In this document: piece after piece, positions 18,474 to 27,712 of the stretch
How the letters are laid out: each line of letters begins with the position of its first letter
Numbering within the stretch: the first letter of the stretch is position 1
NCBI RefSeq assembly: GCF_002895485.1
Contig: NZ_AZRK01000017.1
Location: forward strand, 1 to 42,643
Length of the DNA stretch: 42,643 bases
Direction: 5' to 3'
Source of the DNA: Petrotoga sp. 9PWA.NaAc.5.4
GTDB taxonomy: Bacteria; Thermotogota; Thermotogae; Petrotogales; Petrotogaceae
Made by a program: the position numbers and the translations under genes
Notes under the pieces: generated by a model
The model's input: the letters and a program-made list of their open reading frames with translations, nothing else
The model's database searches: none
What the model was told of the DNA's origin: nothing

Positions 18474-19672
18474 AAATTAAACTCCTTTACTAAGGCTTCT
18501 ATTGCCTTTTGTTTATGTTTCTGTGGGATTAAACAGGAAATTTTAATTTCAGAGGTTGTGACCAGAGAAATAGGAATATCGTTTAACGCTTTAAAAAATC
18601 TTGAAGCTACACCTTTTGCTTTTCTCATTCCTATACCAACAACAGAAATTTTAACTAAACCGTTTTTGAAATCTATACTTTTCTCATCGACATCTTTTAA
18701 AATTTCTTTCAATTTATTTTCTAAGTTTTCAGCTACATTTTCTACTATACTGAAAGAAAAGTTTATTTTGTCGTTATTATTTATTATTGAAATCATGTCA
18801 ATGTTAAGATTTATCTTTGCTGCAATTTCAAAAATTTTATTTACTAACAAAATATCAGAAGGTATATTTAAAATTGTAACTTGAGTTTGGTTATCATCAG
18901 CACTCAATCCGGTTACAACAGGTTCTTCCAAAAAATAATCAGAATAATTGTTTACCACGTAACTTCCCTCCTCCTCACTAAAAGAAGACGCACAGTATAT
19001 TACTATGTTAAATTTCTTTGCAATTTCAACAGATCGTGAATGTAAAACTTTTGCGCCTAAAGCAGCCATTTCAAGCATTTCATCGTAACTGACATATTTT
19101 AATTTTTTGGCTTGCGAGTAGAGCTTCGGATCTACAGTATATATACCTGCATAGTTGCTATATATTTCGCACGGTACTTTCAGTGCTGCAGCCAAAGCTA
19201 CAGCAGAAGTATCTGATCCACCTCTTCCTAAAGTTGTTAAATCTCCTTCTTCTGTAATACCTTGAAAACCTGTTACAACGATTACATCATAATTTTGAAG
19301 ATTACCTAAAACGATATCTTTATTGAAATTCTTTATTTGTGCCTCATTAAAATCAGAAGTAGTTATTATCCCCAATTGGAAAGCATTAAAAGATTTCGCT
19401 TTTATACCCATTTCGTTTAATACCATAGCTACTAAAGAAGCACTAACTTGCTCACCTGTTGTTAAAAGCATGTCTAACTCTCTTGGTTCAGGATTTTGAA
19501 CGAACTCTTTTGCTAAATTAATCAATCTATTTGTGGTATCCCCCATGGCTGACACAACTGTAATTACTTTAAATCCTTCTTTTACTCTACTTTCAATTCT
19601 TTTGGCTACATTTCTTACCTTTTGTACATCTGCTACAGAAGTTCCTCCATATTTTTGTACAATAAGCTTCAC
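18470..19672 (-). CDS. lysC: Aspartate kinase
   Basis: Aspartokinase phosphorylates L-aspartate, the entry step to lysine. The 400-residue length is that of the single-domain enzyme with two C-terminal ACT domains. Motifs: KYGGTS at residues 7-12, TTLGRGGSDTSAVALA, and in the ACT region VTGLSADDNQ and VTTSEIKISCLI, the latter typical of lysine-inhibited forms. The start codon is GTG with GGGGTGA upstream. It overlaps the aminotransferase start by 4 bp and lies 36 bp after dapH. Feedback inhibition by lysine would add to riboswitch control. Confidence 0.92.
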   Translation of the reverse strand: MKLIVQKYGGTSVADVQKVRNVAKRIESRVKEGFKVITVVSAMGDTTNRLINLAKEFVQNPEPRELDMLLTTGEQVSASLVAMVLNEMGIKAKSFNAFQLGIITTSDFNEAQIKNFNKDIVLGNLQNYDVIVVTGFQGITEEGDLTTLGRGGSDTSAVALAAALKVPCEIYSNYAGIYTVDPKLYSQAKKLKYVSYDEMLEMAALGAKVLHSRSVEIAKKFNIVIYCASSFSEEEGSYVVNNYSDYFLEEPVVTGLSADDNQTQVTILNIPSDILLVNKIFEIAAKINLNIDMISIINNNDKINFSFSIVENVAENLENKLKEILKDVDEKSIDFKNGLVKISVVGIGMRKAKGVASRFFKALNDIPISLVTTSEIKISCLIPQKHKQKAIEALVKEFNL

Positions 19673-19708
19673 GAATATTCACCCCGGATCACATAAGTAT
19701 AAATAAGA

Positions 19709-20410
19709 TCAATCGATTTTTCTTAATATTTCTATCAATTGAGTTTTTGATTTCGTTTTTTCATCAACTTTTTTAATGAATTTAGCTGGCACACCAGCAA
19801 CAACAGAATATGGTTCTACATCTGAGATAACTACAGAACCAGCAGCAATTATTGCGCCTTCAGCTACTTCTACTCCTTCCAATACAACTGCATTTGCTCC
19901 TACCAACACATTATCTTGGATAATTACAGGTTTGGCACTTGGAGGTTCTATAACACCTGCTATAACAGCTCCTGCTCCTATATGACAGTTTTTACCTATA
20001 ATAGCTCTTCCTCCAACAACTGCGTTCATATCTATCATCGTGTTTTCTTTTATTACAGCACCTATGTTTATAACAGCACCCATCATTATCACGCACCCAT
20101 CACCAATTTCAACCATGTCTCTTATAATAGCTCCTGGTTCAATTCTTGCGTTGTATTTAGAAAGATCAGCTAAGGCAATAGCAGAATTTTTTCTGTCCAT
20201 TTCTATTCTATATCTTTTTATGAAATTTTTATTTATTTCGTAGAAAGTGTTAAATTCTTTCAATTCACAAAATAAAATACCGAAATTGTTATTTCCATAG
20301 TATTCAAAATTAGAAAAATCAATATTTTCTAAATTTCCATTAATATAGACCTTTATTGGAGTCTTTTTTTTAGCATTTGCAATGTAGTTTATTATCTCGT
20401 TTGTATCCAT
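19709..20410 (-). CDS. dapH: Tetrahydrodipicolinate N-acetyltransferase DapH
   Basis: A 233-residue left-handed beta-helix acetyltransferase that acetylates tetrahydrodipicolinate using acetyl-CoA. Residues from about 85 onward show hexapeptide repeats ([49 protein letters not shown]), with the family insertion EPPSAKPV and ending [10 protein letters not shown]. The length fits DapH rather than the longer succinylase DapD. The ATG at 20410 is chosen because AAGGAGG lies directly before it; an upstream in-frame start lacks one. A 650-bp gap filled with repeat units separates it from dapB. Confidence 0.92.
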   Translation of the reverse strand: MDTNEIINYIANAKKKTPIKVYINGNLENIDFSNFEYYGNNNFGILFCELKEFNTFYEINKNFIKRYRIEMDRKNSAIALADLSKYNARIEPGAIIRDMVEIGDGCVIMMGAVINIGAVIKENTMIDMNAVVGGRAIIGKNCHIGAGAVIAGVIEPPSAKPVIIQDNVLVGANAVVLEGVEVAEGAIIAAGSVVISDVEPYSVVAGVPAKFIKKVDEKTKSKTQLIEILRKID

Positions 20411-20441
20411 ATTGTCCTCCTTATATTCAAAGTCTATGCTC

Positions 20442-21010
20442 ACTTTAGAAATTCCAAAACTTAAGTTTTGCCAATATTTTAGTTTTAAATTTTTTCAAAA
20501 ATACCTCTGCAGCTTTAATCTTCGCTAATTCTTAATTCTTTTAACTTTTTAGGTACTTGTACCGAAGAAGGGGAGAGGGGCTCCGCCCTGAACCCATTTT
20601 AAATTCGAATACTTATTTTCTGAAAATTTTCATTTCCAAAGTATCTATCAAATACTTACTAACTATGAATTTCTTTAACTTCTTCACTGCGTGTAGCTAA
20701 AGAGAAGGGGAGAGGGGCTCCGCCATGAACCCATTTTAAATTCGAATACTTATTTTCTGAAAATTTTCATTTCCAAAGTATCTATCAAATACTTACCAAC
20801 TACGAATTTCTTTAACTTCTTAACTGAGTGTAGCGAAGGAAAAATGAGGGCTCTGCCCTGGACCCGTTATAACGTCAAAACCTTGTTTTTAGAAACGCTT
20901 CGTTTCTAAAGTATCTCTTTAATCTTCGCTAATTCTTAATTCTTTTAACTTCTTTGGTACTTGTACCGAATAAGGGGAAAGGGGCTCCGTCCTATAATTT
21001 CAAATGTCTG
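20442..21010 (-). repeat. Intergenic repeat array, four units
   Basis: The gene-free stretch between dapB and dapH consists of four tandem units with anchors at 20578, 20715, 20848 and 20982, spaced 137, 133 and 134 bp. Units 1 and 4 have GGTACTTGTACC where others have a CGCTAC/GTAGCG stem, keeping pairing with a swapped base pair. The box ACTTTAGAAATTCCAAA begins at 20442, 31 nt before the dapH start. The array lies inside an operon, so it is presumably transcribed. Confidence 0.9.
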
Positions 21011-21060
21011 GACTGCAATTGAATGTCTCTACGTTTTACAAGGATATAAATCGACAAAAT

Positions 21061-21717
21061 TTATTGATAATTTTCTCCGAATAACACGTCTGTAAATGTA
21101 TAAAAACCTTTATCTTTATTAATTATAAACTCAGCTGATTTTAAAACTCCTTCTACAAAAGCCCTTCTTGATAAAGCACGATGAGAGATTGAAAGGACTT
21201 CTCCTAAATTTGCCATATAAAGAGTATGATCACCTGGGACATTACCAAGTCTGAGCGAACTTATAGGAACTTCTTTATTAAAATGTTCTACTATCATCTT
21301 CGCGGTACCAGAAGGTTTATCTTTTTTGAATCTATGATGAATTTCTGAGACCTCAAGATCCCAACCTTCTTCGTATCCTTTTAATAAATCTACGATTTTA
21401 AGGAACAATTGAATGCCAATCGAAAAATTATAGCTTTGAACAATTGGTATATCGTTTGAAATATCCTTTAATTGTTCGAGTTGCTCGTCAGTTAGTCCTG
21501 TAGTTCCTACGATCAATGGAATTGAGAAATTCTTTACATATTTAATGGAGATTTCTAACACTTCTGGCAAGGAAAAATCTATAATAAGTTCAGGTATATC
21601 TTTATAAGTTTCTCCATCTTTATCGTATCCCCATACAAAAGGATGTCCTTTTTCTTCAAAAACCTCTTTTATCTCCTTTCCCATCCTACCTTTATATCCA
21701 ACTATCCCTATCTTCAT
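21061..21717 (-). CDS. dapB: 4-hydroxy-tetrahydrodipicolinate reductase
   Basis: DapB reduces the product of DapA with NAD(P)H. It begins GIVGYKGRMGKEI, the Rossmann nucleotide-binding motif, and has IDFSLPE, VGTTGLTDEQL, the catalytic region EIHHRFKKDKPSGTA and a final VFGENYQ-like end. At 218 residues it is shorter than the usual 240-270, with a compact section between residues 30 and 50, as in other Thermotogota. The start overlaps the dapA stop by 4 bp (ATGA). Confidence 0.92.
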   Translation of the reverse strand: MKIGIVGYKGRMGKEIKEVFEEKGHPFVWGYDKDGETYKDIPELIIDFSLPEVLEISIKYVKNFSIPLIVGTTGLTDEQLEQLKDISNDIPIVQSYNFSIGIQLFLKIVDLLKGYEEGWDLEVSEIHHRFKKDKPSGTAKMIVEHFNKEVPISSLRLGNVPGDHTLYMANLGEVLSISHRALSRRAFVEGVLKSAEFIINKDKGFYTFTDVLFGENYQ

Positions 21718-22592
21718 ATTAAACCCAACCTTTTTAGTTCTTCATCAATAATGTTTTGCGTTTCTTTGGTACATGTTGTCAAAGGTAGTCTTAGAATGTT
21801 TTTGCAAAGATGTATCTTTGATACAGCATATTTTATAGGAATAGGATTCACTTCTTTGAATAAGAGTTTATGGAGTCTCATGTATTTATTATTTAATTTT
21901 CTTGCTTCTTCATAGTTATTGTCAAGAAGGTGATGAGTTAAATCGACTATTGCTTTTGGAACTACATTAGACGTTACAGATATGACACCATCGCCACCTA
22001 AAGCCATTATTGGTAAAACTTGATCGTCATTACCGGAAAAAACTTTGAGAGAATCAGGTTTTATTGCAAATAGTTCTGCAATTTGAGAAATATCTCCGCT
22101 CGCTTCTTTAACTCCAATAACGTTTTTAGCTTTTTCATGAATTTCTACTACTGTAGTTGGCAAAATATTCAAACTTGTTCTTGACGGTACATTGTAGACA
22201 ATAATTGGTAAAGTGGTTCTTTCAGCTATGTATTTATAATATTCTACCAATCCTTTTTGAGTGCTTTTATTATAATAAGGTGTCACTATTAATAACCCAT
22301 CAGCACCAAGTTCTTCAGCCATTTTGTTGTTTTTTAAAACATGGTTTGCATTATTTGTCCCTGTTCCAACTATTACTGGGATTTTTTTATTTACTGTTTC
22401 TAAAACTAATTCGATGATCTTTCTTCTTTCGTCTTCTTCAATAGCTGGAGCTTCTCCTGTTGTACCTAAAACTATTAAGCTGTCTATCTGATTTTCAATC
22501 TGAAATTTAACGAAAGATTTTAATGAATCGTAATCAACTGATTTATCTTCATTAAAAGGAGTGATCATAGCTGTACCTGTACCTTTAAACAT
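21714..22592 (-). CDS. dapA: 4-hydroxy-tetrahydrodipicolinate synthase
   Basis: DapA condenses pyruvate with aspartate semialdehyde. The 292-residue length is standard. Motifs: GTGTAMITPF at the start, LGTTGEAPA, TPYYNKSTQKG with the catalytic tyrosine, YNVPSRTS with the substrate arginine, and the Schiff-base lysine in GVKEASGD. AAAGGAGG precedes the ATG. A 208-bp gap with one degenerate repeat separates it from lysA; it overlaps dapB by 4 bp. Confidence 0.95.
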   Translation of the reverse strand: MFKGTGTAMITPFNEDKSVDYDSLKSFVKFQIENQIDSLIVLGTTGEAPAIEEDERRKIIELVLETVNKKIPVIVGTGTNNANHVLKNNKMAEELGADGLLIVTPYYNKSTQKGLVEYYKYIAERTTLPIIVYNVPSRTSLNILPTTVVEIHEKAKNVIGVKEASGDISQIAELFAIKPDSLKVFSGNDDQVLPIMALGGDGVISVTSNVVPKAIVDLTHHLLDNNYEEARKLNNKYMRLHKLLFKEVNPIPIKYAVSKIHLCKNILRLPLTTCTKETQNIIDEELKRLGLI

Positions 22593-22624
22593 GAGTTTTC
22601 CTCCTTTAATTTTAGTTTTTGCTC

Positions 22625-22775
22625 ACTTTAAATTTTTATAAAATGTCTCCGACATTCTAATTTTGAGCTTTTGTCTGTTCTTTAGCTTGGTTGACACTTC
22701 GATACGGGAGAAAGAGCTACACCCCGGATCCATTTAAAATCAAAAGATTATTTACCGGTTAATTTTCTAATTTTG
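22625..22775 (-). repeat. Degenerate intergenic repeat before dapA
   Basis: One worn unit: ACTTTAAATTTTTATAAA begins 32 nt before the dapA start, the expected place of the box, and a TCCATTTAAAATCAAAAG segment follows near 22730. The GGGCTCCGCCC hairpin has been lost. Without the better copies it would not be recognised. Confidence 0.5.
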
Positions 22776-22800
22776 TAATTGGTATCTTATAAATTCAACC

Positions 22801-24039
22801 TTATATCTTTAAAGTAGCAAAATAGTCATCCAAAGTTTCAGCTCTTCTTATCATTTTAAAAGTTCTTTCGTGTGTAAATAAAAATTCTGCAGATCTCAAT
22901 TTCCCATTATAATTAAACCCCATAGCATGTCCATGAGCTCCAACATCATGAAAAATCAAGGTATCTCCTACACCTAACTTTGGCAAAATTCTATTTTCCG
23001 CTAATTTATCGTTGTTTTCACACAGCGAACCAACTACATCATAAGATTCTGTCTCTTGTTGAGAATATATTTTATTCAGAACAGTGATATGGTGGTAAGC
23101 TTTGTACATGGCCGGTCTTAAAAGATTCGCAGAATTAGCGTCTATTCCTACGTATTTTTTATAGGATTCTTTTATATGTAAGACTTTTGATATTAGATAA
23201 CCGTTTGGTCCAGTTATATATCGACCGTGTTCCATGTAAATTTTGGGCTGATTGATGTTGTTTTTTATTATTATATTATCGTACATTTTTTTGATCTCGC
23301 TGGCAACAAAGTATATGTCTAATTCTTTTTCTCCCGGTTTGTACGGGATTCCAAATCCTCCACCAAGATCAATAAAATCAAAATCTATTTTCAAATTTTT
23401 ATTTAATTCTACGGCCAAATTAAACATAATTTCTGCGATTTTAACAATGTTTTGAGGATTTAATTCGTTTGATACGGCCATAATATGCATGCCAAAACGT
23501 TTTGTTCCATATTCTTTTAGTTTTTTAAAGCCTGTTATCAAGTCTTCTTTTGTAACTCCAAATTTTGATTCTTTAAGATTACCTATAATATAATTGCCAA
23601 ACTCTCCTCCAGGATTATATCTTATGGAGACCAATTCAGGAATTTTAAGGTTTTGTTTTAATGCTTCGATGTGACCTATATCATCTAAATTCAATGTAGC
23701 ATTTAAAGATAAAGCCTTTTCATACTCTTCAATTGGTGTATCATTTGATGTAAACAAGATGTCCTCATTTTTAAAACCTACTTGTTCAGCTAAGACTAAT
23801 TCTGCCATAGAACTACAATCTACGCCACATCCTTCTTCTTTTACAATTTTGAGAATATGAGGATTAGGAGTAGCTTTTACAGCAAAAAACTCTTTGAAAT
23901 TAGCCCATGAAAAAGCGTCTTTTAAAGATTTTATTCTTTGCCTTATGCCATTTTCATCATAAACATAAAATGGAGTCTTTGTTTGACTTATTAATTTTAA
24001 AAGTTCTTGCTCTGTAAAAGGAAGCACTTTTTTCAACAC
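22801..24039 (-). CDS. lysA: Diaminopimelate decarboxylase
   Basis: LysA decarboxylates meso-diaminopimelate to lysine. This is a fold III PLP enzyme of 412 residues. Motifs: FFAVKATPNP with the PLP lysine, FIDLGGGFGIPY, MEHGRYITGP, and near the end SLCENNDKLAENR with the cysteine and NYNGKLRSAEFL. The start is GTG at 24039 or the TTG one codon later, with GAGGTG upstream. It lies 7 bp after asd. Because LysA needs the meso form, a DapF epimerase must be encoded elsewhere. Confidence 0.92.
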   Translation of the reverse strand: MLKKVLPFTEQELLKLISQTKTPFYVYDENGIRQRIKSLKDAFSWANFKEFFAVKATPNPHILKIVKEEGCGVDCSSMAELVLAEQVGFKNEDILFTSNDTPIEEYEKALSLNATLNLDDIGHIEALKQNLKIPELVSIRYNPGGEFGNYIIGNLKESKFGVTKEDLITGFKKLKEYGTKRFGMHIMAVSNELNPQNIVKIAEIMFNLAVELNKNLKIDFDFIDLGGGFGIPYKPGEKELDIYFVASEIKKMYDNIIIKNNINQPKIYMEHGRYITGPNGYLISKVLHIKESYKKYVGIDANSANLLRPAMYKAYHHITVLNKIYSQQETESYDVVGSLCENNDKLAENRILPKLGVGDTLIFHDVGAHGHAMGFNYNGKLRSAEFLFTHERTFKMIRRAETLDDYFATLKI

Positions 24040-24046
24040 TTACACC

Positions 24047-25030
24047 TCAATTACCTTTAATATTTAATTCTTTGTGTTTAAACAATATTCTCAAGGCATT
24101 TGTAGCTGCTCCAACTCTTATGTTATCTGCTACTATCCACATTAAAAAACAATTTTTTTCGGGTTTTCTCAATCTTGATACATATGTTGTATCACTGCCT
24201 GCCACTTCGTAGGGAGTTATAATTTCTTCTGTGAATTGTACATTGGGAGTTGAATTTATAAGCTCAATTAATTCAGAAAGTTCTACATCACTTTTAGTTT
24301 TAATTAGAACTGATTCTGAATGCCCATAAACAACTGGGACTCTCACTGTTGTTGGATAAACCTTTATATTATTATCAGAAAAAATTTTATGGGTTTCATT
24401 TATCATCTTGACTTCTTCAGAAGTAAACCCATTATTTAGTTCATCGCCTATCAAAGGTATAACGTTATTTTTAATTATTTTAGGAAAATGTTTTATCTCA
24501 TCTATCCCTTTTTGTTGATTGAACAACTCTATTATGCCTTTGTTACCTGCACCTGAAACGGATTGATAAGTAGATACTACTATTTCGTCTAATCCAATTT
24601 TTTTATAAATTCCATTTAAAGCTAACACCATTTGTATTGTGGAACAGTTTGGATTTGCAATTATACCTTTATAATTTTTAAGTAACTCTCCGTTTATTTC
24701 TGGAACAATCAAAGGAATTTTTGGATCCATTCTAAATTGAGAAGAATTATCTATTATCGTGTTGCCATATTCTTGGGCAATGGGAGCAAATTTTGCTGAA
24801 ACTTTTGCACCTGCAGAAAAAAATATATAATCGTATTTTTCTTTCATATGATCTTCGGTCAAAGTCTCTACTCGATATTCTTTTGAACCTACTTTAATTA
24901 ACTGACCTTGAGACCTTTCGGAAGCGAACAAACGTAAGTCAGTTATATCTTTTGCAAGGCTAAACTCCTCAAATAGTTTCAAAAAAGTTCTTCCGACTTC
25001 TCCTGTTGCACCTACAACTGCGATTTTCAA
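24047..25030 (-). CDS. asd: Aspartate-semialdehyde dehydrogenase
   Basis: Asd reduces aspartyl phosphate to aspartate semialdehyde. The protein has 327 residues. Motifs: VGATGEVGRTF for NADP, SSQFRMDP, the catalytic cysteine in ANPNCSTIQM, YQSVSGAGNKG and the histidine in VYGHSE. The start codon is TTG with GGAGGTG 7 nt upstream. It is the first gene of the lysine operon, directly behind the riboswitch terminator. Confidence 0.94.
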   Translation of the reverse strand: MKIAVVGATGEVGRTFLKLFEEFSLAKDITDLRLFASERSQGQLIKVGSKEYRVETLTEDHMKEKYDYIFFSAGAKVSAKFAPIAQEYGNTIIDNSSQFRMDPKIPLIVPEINGELLKNYKGIIANPNCSTIQMVLALNGIYKKIGLDEIVVSTYQSVSGAGNKGIIELFNQQKGIDEIKHFPKIIKNNVIPLIGDELNNGFTSEEVKMINETHKIFSDNNIKVYPTTVRVPVVYGHSESVLIKTKSDVELSELIELINSTPNVQFTEEIITPYEVAGSDTTYVSRLRKPEKNCFLMWIVADNIRVGAATNALRILFKHKELNIKGN

Positions 25031-25055
25031 TAAAAGGCACCTCCATTATCTGTTA

Positions 25056-25088
25056 AAAATAAAAACCTCTCAAACTGGGAGAGGTTTT
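25056..25088 (-). terminator. Riboswitch-controlled intrinsic terminator
   Basis: Read on the minus strand, CCTCTC pairs with GAGAGG, extended by A-T pairs on both sides, with a 7-nt loop and then a T-rich run. It lies between the lysine aptamer and the asd start, where the attenuation switch should be. Confidence 0.85.
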
Positions 25089-25109
25089 CGTTAAAAATTA
25101 TCTTTTAAC

Positions 25110-25278
25110 TTAGCGGCTCTCCACGTTTTTTACGTGACAGTTATGTAAGTATTCCTCACATACCCAGGAATATAAAGATGAGGCTTCTTTTATATTCCTT
25201 CGGCGACCTCGCCTTTCACTTCTTTCTTTGCCTCAATTATGAAAGAAGTTACTCTTCTTGGCCGCACCTCCGCTTCTT
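25110..25278 (-). promoter_or_regulatory. Lysine riboswitch (L box)
   Basis: The minus-strand leader of asd has the L-box core elements in order: AGCGGAGGTGC opening, AAGAAGAGTAAC, then GGCGAGGTCGCCGAAGG, a stem capped around TCCTGGGTATG, CTGTCACGT, and the closing GGAGAGCCGCT. The outer helix P1 pairs AGCGG (25270-25274) with CCGCT (25112-25116). With the terminator at 25056-25088 it should stop transcription of the lysine genes when lysine is plentiful. It lies 80 nt from the asd start. Confidence 0.92.
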
Positions 25279-25318
25279 TTGTTCTTCCTTTAGAATAACA
25301 TAATCAAGTAACTAATTT

Positions 25319-25324
25319 ATTATA
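25319..25324 (-). promoter_or_regulatory. Possible -10 of lysine operon
   Basis: TATAAT on the minus strand about 40 nt before the riboswitch. The region is AT-rich and no convincing -35 is seen, so this is tentative; read-through from bamA is an alternative. Confidence 0.3.
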
Positions 25325-25364
25325 ATTTGATTAAAATATATTTTCATAAAGATATTAAATTTTT

Positions 25365-27632
25365 CTAAAATACTTGACCAAAACCAAACCAAAATTGGCC
25401 GTCCAAATCTTTATCCCATCCGTATCCAAAGCTGATTTGTCCAAATAAAGGTACTGTTATCTTTAAACCTCCACCAAATGACCATAGTGGATCGGAAAAT
25501 ATATCGGAAAGCTCTGTTGCATTTCCATAATCAAAGAAAGCAAAAGCATCTAAAGGAATTTGCCCTTTTGAGAGTTCATAAACTAATTCTGTATTGAAAA
25601 GTAATAATGAATCTCCCTGTTTTTCATAAAAATTATAAGTTCTTATTGAGTTCATACCTCCAACTCCAAAATCTGGGTATAGATTACTTTGATCTGTAAC
25701 AGAAGCAAATCTAAGCCGCGACCCCCACGTGAATTTATAAAAACTTTGAAAATATTTGGCTTCTATATTAGCTCCTAAGTAATAATTATCCATATTGTCT
25801 AATTGAAAACCCAGCAAGTCGTTGACTCTAAAGTAAATACCTTGATAAGGCCTGTAAGGACTGTCAACAGTGTTATATAAATATCCTATCGATGTATCTA
25901 AAGTATTCAATTTTTCCGGTTCATCTTTAAAAGTATAATTATTGTACCCTAAAGAACCTGTTAAATATGAAAAATCATAAATTTGATATCTTGGAGAAAC
26001 AGAAATACTAAATTGGTTGGTTAAAAGTTTGTTCTCAAATCCAGAATGTAATATTCCATCGTTTGTCAATGTGTACTTAATTGTTGCTCCTAAATCTAAG
26101 TCACTACCAAGCAACTTTATTATATTGTAGTTGAACCCAAATTCATATCTGTTATTTAGCGGAGTTAAATTAGTATAAACGTCGAATGTTTGTCCATATC
26201 CAAATGGATTAGCCCACTCAACTTCTAATTGTCCACTAAAGCCTTTATACCATTCTTCTCCATCCGGCATAGTCCATGTTATTCCTCCAATTAACTTTCC
26301 TAATTTCTCTTTTTCAACGGGGGTAATTCTAAACCCAAAAATGTTTTCTTCTTCTTCAATGAGAAATGGAACTATTTGAACATTATCAAAGAACCCTGTA
26401 CCAACAAAAGAAATATAAGTATCCTGCAATTGTTTTTGATTGACAACATCACCGGGTTTTATTTTCACTAGGGATTCTACAATATACCTTTGTGTTTTAG
26501 CGTCTTCTTCTTGCGTTATTTCAACTTCTCCTACTTTAGCTTCCTTTATTTCAAAGATCAAGGTTTCATCTTGAAAATAGGGAGTTATCTGTGTAAATAT
26601 GTATCCTTCGTTAAAATATAACTGCTGAATTGCATCATAGGCATATAAAAGATCTAAATTATAATTACGCATACCTATTTTTAAATGTTTTTGAATTTCT
26701 TCGTCTAATCTAAATTTTGGAATACTTTCATTACCGTTATAAACCACTTGGGATAAGAAAATTGGTTCTGTATCAACAATTTTTCTTAAATTTCCTTCAA
26801 GTATTAAAATTAACTCTCCACCTTTATTTTCTGGAATATCTATTATTTCAAAATATAACTTAGTATCAGGAGTAAAAAAAGGCATTTGATTTAGAGAAGA
26901 AAGAATTTGTTGAATCTTTTGAAAACTAGGGTATGTTTCTTTAACGTTGGGTCTAAACAAGAAAAATTTTTGATTCCAATCTTTTCTAAAATTAAAACCA
27001 AGTCTATCCTTTATTAATGATTTATCTAATTGAGAGATTTCGCCTCTAAGTTCTAAATCCCAAAGAGTATACTCTTTTACAATAAAAACAAGAGTTGTAT
27101 TATCATATTTCTTTTTGTTTATTTCAGTTGATTCAAGAGTTAATCCTTCACTATTTATTTTTAGGTTGGATGATACATCGACAAATTGGTAACCATTTTT
27201 TATATAAAGGTCTTGAATATTTTTTAAAGAATTTTGAAAATCATTTAAGTTAATAGGAATTCCTGGTTTAACAGTTATCGTAGACTCTATATTCTTTTTG
27301 TCAATTAATTTATCTCCCAATATTTCGATTGCTATTTTTTGTGGTGTAGGATTTGGTACAAATATAATTTCTAACAATCCCAAGTCTTCATTGAAATTAT
27401 AGGAGACCGAAGTAAAATAACCTATATTTAGAATTTCTCGTACAGCTAACCTAATATCAATTTCACTAACGTAATTCCCTTTTTTGATTCCAAAATTTGT
27501 TAATACTTTCTCAACATCAGTAGCAGCATAAGAAATATCAATATTATAGGTTATTTCGTTCAAAACAGTTATGGAAAAACTAACAGTAGTTAATAGCAAA
27601 ACCATTATGAGGAATAAAGCAGCTTTTTTCAC
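25365..27632 (-). CDS. bamA: BamA/Omp85 outer-membrane protein
   Basis: A 755-residue Omp85-family protein that inserts beta-barrel proteins into the outer membrane. The first 20 residues are a signal peptide (MKKAALFLIMVLLLTTVSFS). Residues 20 to about 430 form successive POTRA-like repeats of beta-alpha-alpha-beta type, and residues 440-755 are alternating beta strands of the barrel, ending FGFGQVF with a terminal aromatic as outer-membrane proteins require. The start is GTG with AGGAGG upstream. It follows thyX with an 80-bp gap holding a repeat fragment. Presence of this gene means the host has an outer membrane. Confidence 0.88.
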   Translation of the reverse strand: MKKAALFLIMVLLLTTVSFSITVLNEITYNIDISYAATDVEKVLTNFGIKKGNYVSEIDIRLAVREILNIGYFTSVSYNFNEDLGLLEIIFVPNPTPQKIAIEILGDKLIDKKNIESTITVKPGIPINLNDFQNSLKNIQDLYIKNGYQFVDVSSNLKINSEGLTLESTEINKKKYDNTTLVFIVKEYTLWDLELRGEISQLDKSLIKDRLGFNFRKDWNQKFFLFRPNVKETYPSFQKIQQILSSLNQMPFFTPDTKLYFEIIDIPENKGGELILILEGNLRKIVDTEPIFLSQVVYNGNESIPKFRLDEEIQKHLKIGMRNYNLDLLYAYDAIQQLYFNEGYIFTQITPYFQDETLIFEIKEAKVGEVEITQEEDAKTQRYIVESLVKIKPGDVVNQKQLQDTYISFVGTGFFDNVQIVPFLIEEEENIFGFRITPVEKEKLGKLIGGITWTMPDGEEWYKGFSGQLEVEWANPFGYGQTFDVYTNLTPLNNRYEFGFNYNIIKLLGSDLDLGATIKYTLTNDGILHSGFENKLLTNQFSISVSPRYQIYDFSYLTGSLGYNNYTFKDEPEKLNTLDTSIGYLYNTVDSPYRPYQGIYFRVNDLLGFQLDNMDNYYLGANIEAKYFQSFYKFTWGSRLRFASVTDQSNLYPDFGVGGMNSIRTYNFYEKQGDSLLLFNTELVYELSKGQIPLDAFAFFDYGNATELSDIFSDPLWSFGGGLKITVPLFGQISFGYGWDKDLDGQFWFGFGQVF

Positions 27633-27671
27633 TTAAAAAACCTCCTAATTAAATTTGATTTTAATATTAGT

Positions 27672-27712
27672 CTGAACCCGTTTTAAATTCAAAACATTAT
27701 TTTTTAAAGTCT
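27672..27712 (-). repeat. Intergenic repeat fragment before bamA
   Basis: A 40-bp piece of the repeat: TGAACCCGTTTTAAATTC, then AAAACATTATTTTTTAAAG. It has the same orientation relative to bamA as the full copies have to their genes. The box near the start codon is absent. Confidence 0.55.

Noticed and set aside
20442-21010. CRISPR array
   Set aside because: Units are 134 bp, tandem and without unique spacers; no cas genes are near.
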